A stretch of 6,649 bases of DNA. It comes from Thermoplasmatales archaeon. GTDB taxonomy: Archaea > Thermoplasmatota > JASEFT01 > JAUWIS01. The stretch's first letter is position 1. Every line of letters begins with the position of its first letter. Location of the stretch: NCBI GenBank assembly GCA_030019485.1, contig JASEEW010000101.1, forward strand, positions 1 to 6,649. The letters are read 5' to 3'. This document shows positions 4,737 through 6,649 of this stretch, in pieces. Position numbers and translations under genes: made by a program. The notes under the pieces are model-generated. The model saw nothing but the letters and a program-made list of their open reading frames with translations, did not search any database and had not been told where the DNA came from.

Positions 4737-6516
4737 GGGGACATTGCTTTTGCTTGGTAATGAGGCCGTTGTCAGGGGTGCACTAGAATCAGGTGTAAAT
4801 GTTGCAGCAACGTACCCAGGCACGCCAGCATCAGAGATTGGTGATACTTTTTCAAAAATCGCTAAAAAGGCAGGAGTGTATTTTGAGTATTCTGTTAATG
4901 AAAAGGTCGCGGTTGAAACTGCATTTGGCGCATCCATTTCCGGTTTAAGGTCCATTGCCAGCATGAAGCATGTTGGCCTAAACGTTTCCTCTGATGCATT
5001 TGTAACCATGGCTTATTCTGGCGTAAAAGGCGGCATGGTTATTGTGACTGCAGATGACCCCTCATGTTATTCATCACAGAATGAGCAGGATTCAAGGTAT
5101 TACGCGCTGCTTGCAAACCTGCCAATGCTTGAACCGTCAACACCCCAGGAAGTCAAGGAAATGGCAAAAAAAGCATTTGAAATATCAGAAAAGCTGGAAC
5201 TCCCTGTTTTTTTGAGAATGACAACTAGGGTAAGTCATGTCAGACAAAATGTAAGACTTAGCAAAATAAGAAAAAATAACAGGAAAGGATTTTTTGAAAA
5301 AAACCCAATAAGATTTGTTAATGTGCCTGCAGGCGCAAGGATAGGTCATCCCAGATTGTTGAAACAGATGGAAAAAGCAAAAGATATATCAGACAAATCT
5401 GATCTGAACAGAGTTGTTAAGGTTGGGAAAAAACCAAAGATTGGCATAATAACATCCGGTGTTTCATACAATTACACAGTTGATGCTGTTAAAAAACTTG
5501 GTATTGATGCATCAATCCTGAAACTCGGCATCGTTCATCCGCTTCCAGAAAAAATGTGTGAAGATTTTGTAAAATCATTTAAAAAAATCATTGTTGTTGA
5601 AGAACTTGAGCCCTATCTTGAAACTTTGATAAAATCGCTTGGTGGAAAAAACGTTTACGGAAAAATAACAAATGATTTCCCTAGAACATTTGAGTACACC
5701 CCAGATATTGTTTTTAATTCTATAGGAAAGATTCTGGGAAAGGAAAACCAGAAAAAAAATGAAAAAATAGTTGTTCCTTCACGGCCACCTGTTCTCTGTC
5801 CAGGATGCCCTCACAGGGCAACGTTTTATGCAGCAAAAATAGCATCAAAAGACAAAGCAATATATTCAACTGACATTGGATGCTATGCGCTCAGTGTCCA
5901 GCCGCCTTTATCCACAGCAGATGTGCTTGTGTGCATGGGGGGAGGAGCAGGTGTGGCAGGCGGTCTTTCAAAATCAACAGACCAGAAAATCATATCCTTC
6001 ATTGGCGACTCAACATTTTTCCATGCTGGAATACCGGCGCTTGTGAATGCTGTTTACAACAATCACAGATTTGTTTACACAATACTTGACAACAGGACAA
6101 CAGCCATGACAGGTCATCAGCCTCATCCTGGTATGGGTATTACAGGCATGGGAAATACCGCGCCAAACATAAAAATTGAAGACATAGTGAGGGGAGCAGG
6201 TGTAAAGTTCATTGAAATTGTTGACCCTTACAATGTGAAGGAAACAGTTTCAGCATTCAGAAAGGCATTGGAATATGACAGTGTTTCTGTTTTAATTGCA
6301 AGACATCCATGCATACTACTTGAAAGCAGAAAAGGAAAAAGAAAAGCGTATCAGATTAACCAGTCAAAATGCAAAGAATGTAGAATCTGCATAGACAGAT
6401 TTGGCTGCCCTGCATTTTATGTTGATAACAAAATTCGTATAAACCCCTTAATCTGTGCAGGATGCGGCGTGTGCGCTCAGATATGCCCTGCAAAGGCTAT
6501 TGAGGTGGTGAAATGA
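4717..6516 (+). CDS. iorA: Indolepyruvate:ferredoxin oxidoreductase alpha subunit (IorA)
   Basis: This 599-residue protein has the full IorA architecture. The N-terminal pyrimidine-binding domain has YPGTPASE (33-40) and the expected catalytic Glu62 in NEKVA; a central transketolase C-terminal-like domain follows. The TPP-binding domain has CPGCPH (361-366), GDSTFFHAG (from 430) and DNRTTAMTGHQPHPG (from 458). The C-terminal ferredoxin domain has Cys552/555/558/564 and Cys580/583/586/590 for two [4Fe-4S] clusters; the wider CxxCxxC(x5)CP spacing of the first is normal for IorA. With IorB it oxidatively decarboxylates aryl pyruvates from aromatic amino-acid transamination to aryl acyl-CoA, reducing ferredoxin. 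Neither IorB nor a fused gamma domain is present in the window. The 3' end carries a strong GAGGTGGTGA (6502-6511) and ATGA, as if an immediately overlapping gene, plausibly iorB, once followed. A broader 2-oxoacid specificity is possible. Confidence 0.96.
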   Translation: MDILRNKGTLLLLGNEAVVRGALESGVNVAATYPGTPASEIGDTFSKIAKKAGVYFEYSVNEKVAVETAFGASISGLRSIASMKHVGLNVSSDAFVTMAYSGVKGGMVIVTADDPSCYSSQNEQDSRYYALLANLPMLEPSTPQEVKEMAKKAFEISEKLELPVFLRMTTRVSHVRQNVRLSKIRKNNRKGFFEKNPIRFVNVPAGARIGHPRLLKQMEKAKDISDKSDLNRVVKVGKKPKIGIITSGVSYNYTVDAVKKLGIDASILKLGIVHPLPEKMCEDFVKSFKKIIVVEELEPYLETLIKSLGGKNVYGKITNDFPRTFEYTPDIVFNSIGKILGKENQKKNEKIVVPSRPPVLCPGCPHRATFYAAKIASKDKAIYSTDIGCYALSVQPPLSTADVLVCMGGGAGVAGGLSKSTDQKIISFIGDSTFFHAGIPALVNAVYNNHRFVYTILDNRTTAMTGHQPHPGMGITGMGNTAPNIKIEDIVRGAGVKFIEIVDPYNVKETVSAFRKALEYDSVSVLIARHPCILLESRKGKRKAYQINQSKCKECRICIDRFGCPAFYVDNKIRINPLICAGCGVCAQICPAKAIEVVK

Positions 6517-6649
6517 AAGTAGTCAGGAGTCAGGGATCAGGGATTAGGGGAAAACAAGGGGTTAGGAGTCAGGAGTTAGGGGTCAGGGGAAAACAAGTAG
6601 CCAGTAGTCAGGAGTTAGGGGTCAGGGGAAAACAAGGAGTTAGGAGTCA
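6513..6649 (+). CDS. Repeat-encoded ORF starting in the iorA stop (ATGA), 3'-truncated by window
   Basis: The ATG overlaps the iorA stop and has a strong upstream GAGGTGGTGA. The frame stays open for 45 codons to the window edge, starting MKVVRSQGSGIRGKQ and continuing as 13-residue repeats of the type SQELGVRGKQ plus three variable residues. It has the same placement and a similar start to the small ORFs after porD and porA. No domain is recognised. By analogy it should end in an ATGA overlapping the next operon gene, which would lie outside the window. It may be only a translatable insert. Confidence 0.35.
   Translation, partial: MKVVRSQGSGIRGKQGVRSQELGVRGKQVASSQELGVRGKQGVRS
6517..6649 (+). 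mobile_element. Heptamer-repeat insertion element, copy 3, truncated by window edge
   Basis: It starts immediately after the iorA ATGA with AAGTAGTCAGGAGTC, like the inserts after porD (GAGTAGTAGTTAGGG) and porA (GAGTAGTCAGGG). Only direct-orientation units are seen before the window ends; any inverted arm and the second flanking repeat would lie beyond. Assignment rests on the shared start position and sequence. Confidence 0.5.
6519..6649 (+). repeat. 39-bp tandem repeat built of 7-bp units
   Basis: AAAACAAG recurs at 6551, 6590 and 6629, exactly 39 bp apart. Each unit is about four heptamers (for example AGTAGTC AGGAGTT AGGGGTC) plus an 11-base AGGGGAAAACA end. Since 39 is divisible by 3, the unit keeps the reading frame that starts in the iorA stop and encodes a 13-residue repeat. 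The AGGGGAAA(A)C end motif also closes the heptamer arm of the porA/porB insert. Units 2 and 3 are nearly identical, so expansion is probably recent. Confidence 0.9.

Noticed and set aside
5880..6089. Plus-strand 69-codon ORF within iorA
   Set aside because: It is an out-of-frame shadow of the TPP-binding domain, with no domain or ribosome site.
6519..6649. CRISPR array
   Set aside because: The 39-bp periodicity has no unique spacers; the entire unit is repeated and is itself made of 7-bp units.
1..6649. tRNA, rRNA or riboswitch
   Set aside because: No cloverleaf, rRNA-like or known aptamer sequence was recognised by eye; the non-coding space is only the short gap at 2069-2103 and the element inserts.

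Overview
The window is most likely archaeal: Arg is encoded mostly by AGA/AGG, Shine-Dalgarno motifs are of the GGTGG/GAGG type, the surface protein combines FG-GAP, Fn3-like and 'GWN' modules, and the 2-oxoacid:ferredoxin oxidoreductases are of the split-subunit type common in anaerobic archaea. A bacterial anaerobe with the same gene types cannot be excluded. Everything supported is on the + strand.

Layout. (1) Positions 2-2068 hold the 3' part of a large secreted or surface protein: one partial and six complete FG-GAP beta-propeller repeats, an Fn3-like domain, and two C-terminal 'GWN' modules. (2) A 35-bp gap carries a T-tract and a TATA-like box. (3) An operon follows: porD (ferredoxin subunit), porA and porB of pyruvate:ferredoxin oxidoreductase, then iorA, the large subunit of indolepyruvate:ferredoxin oxidoreductase. 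Together these genes would oxidise 2-oxoacids (pyruvate, aryl pyruvates) to acyl-CoA with reduction of ferredoxin. The PorG and IorB gamma-type subunits are not in the window.

The most notable feature is what lies between the subunit genes. The porD/porA and porA/porB junctions, and the 3' side of iorA, each carry an insert that begins immediately after an ATGA and opens with degenerate 7-bp repeats (AGGRRTY-like). The two complete inserts continue into an inverted, hairpin-forming arm. At both complete junctions the host sequence with the Shine-Dalgarno motif and ATGA is present on both sides: a perfect 14-bp direct repeat at porA/porB and 11 of 13 bp at porD/porA. The repeat differs between the two loci but agrees within each, as expected of target-site duplications. 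Removing the inserts restores a classical ATGA stop/start overlap. Each complete insert is also an uninterrupted reading frame (56 and 60 codons) that starts in the left ATGA and stops in the right ATGA, so an unbroken chain of translational coupling is kept. After iorA the same arrangement starts, and a 39-bp (13-codon) tandem repeat stays open to the window edge.

The enzyme genes are ordinary and confidently identified. The inserts are best read as a family of small mobile or minisatellite-like elements that enter stop/start overlaps inside operons and stay translatable. Whether the encoded small peptides have any function cannot be decided from sequence alone.
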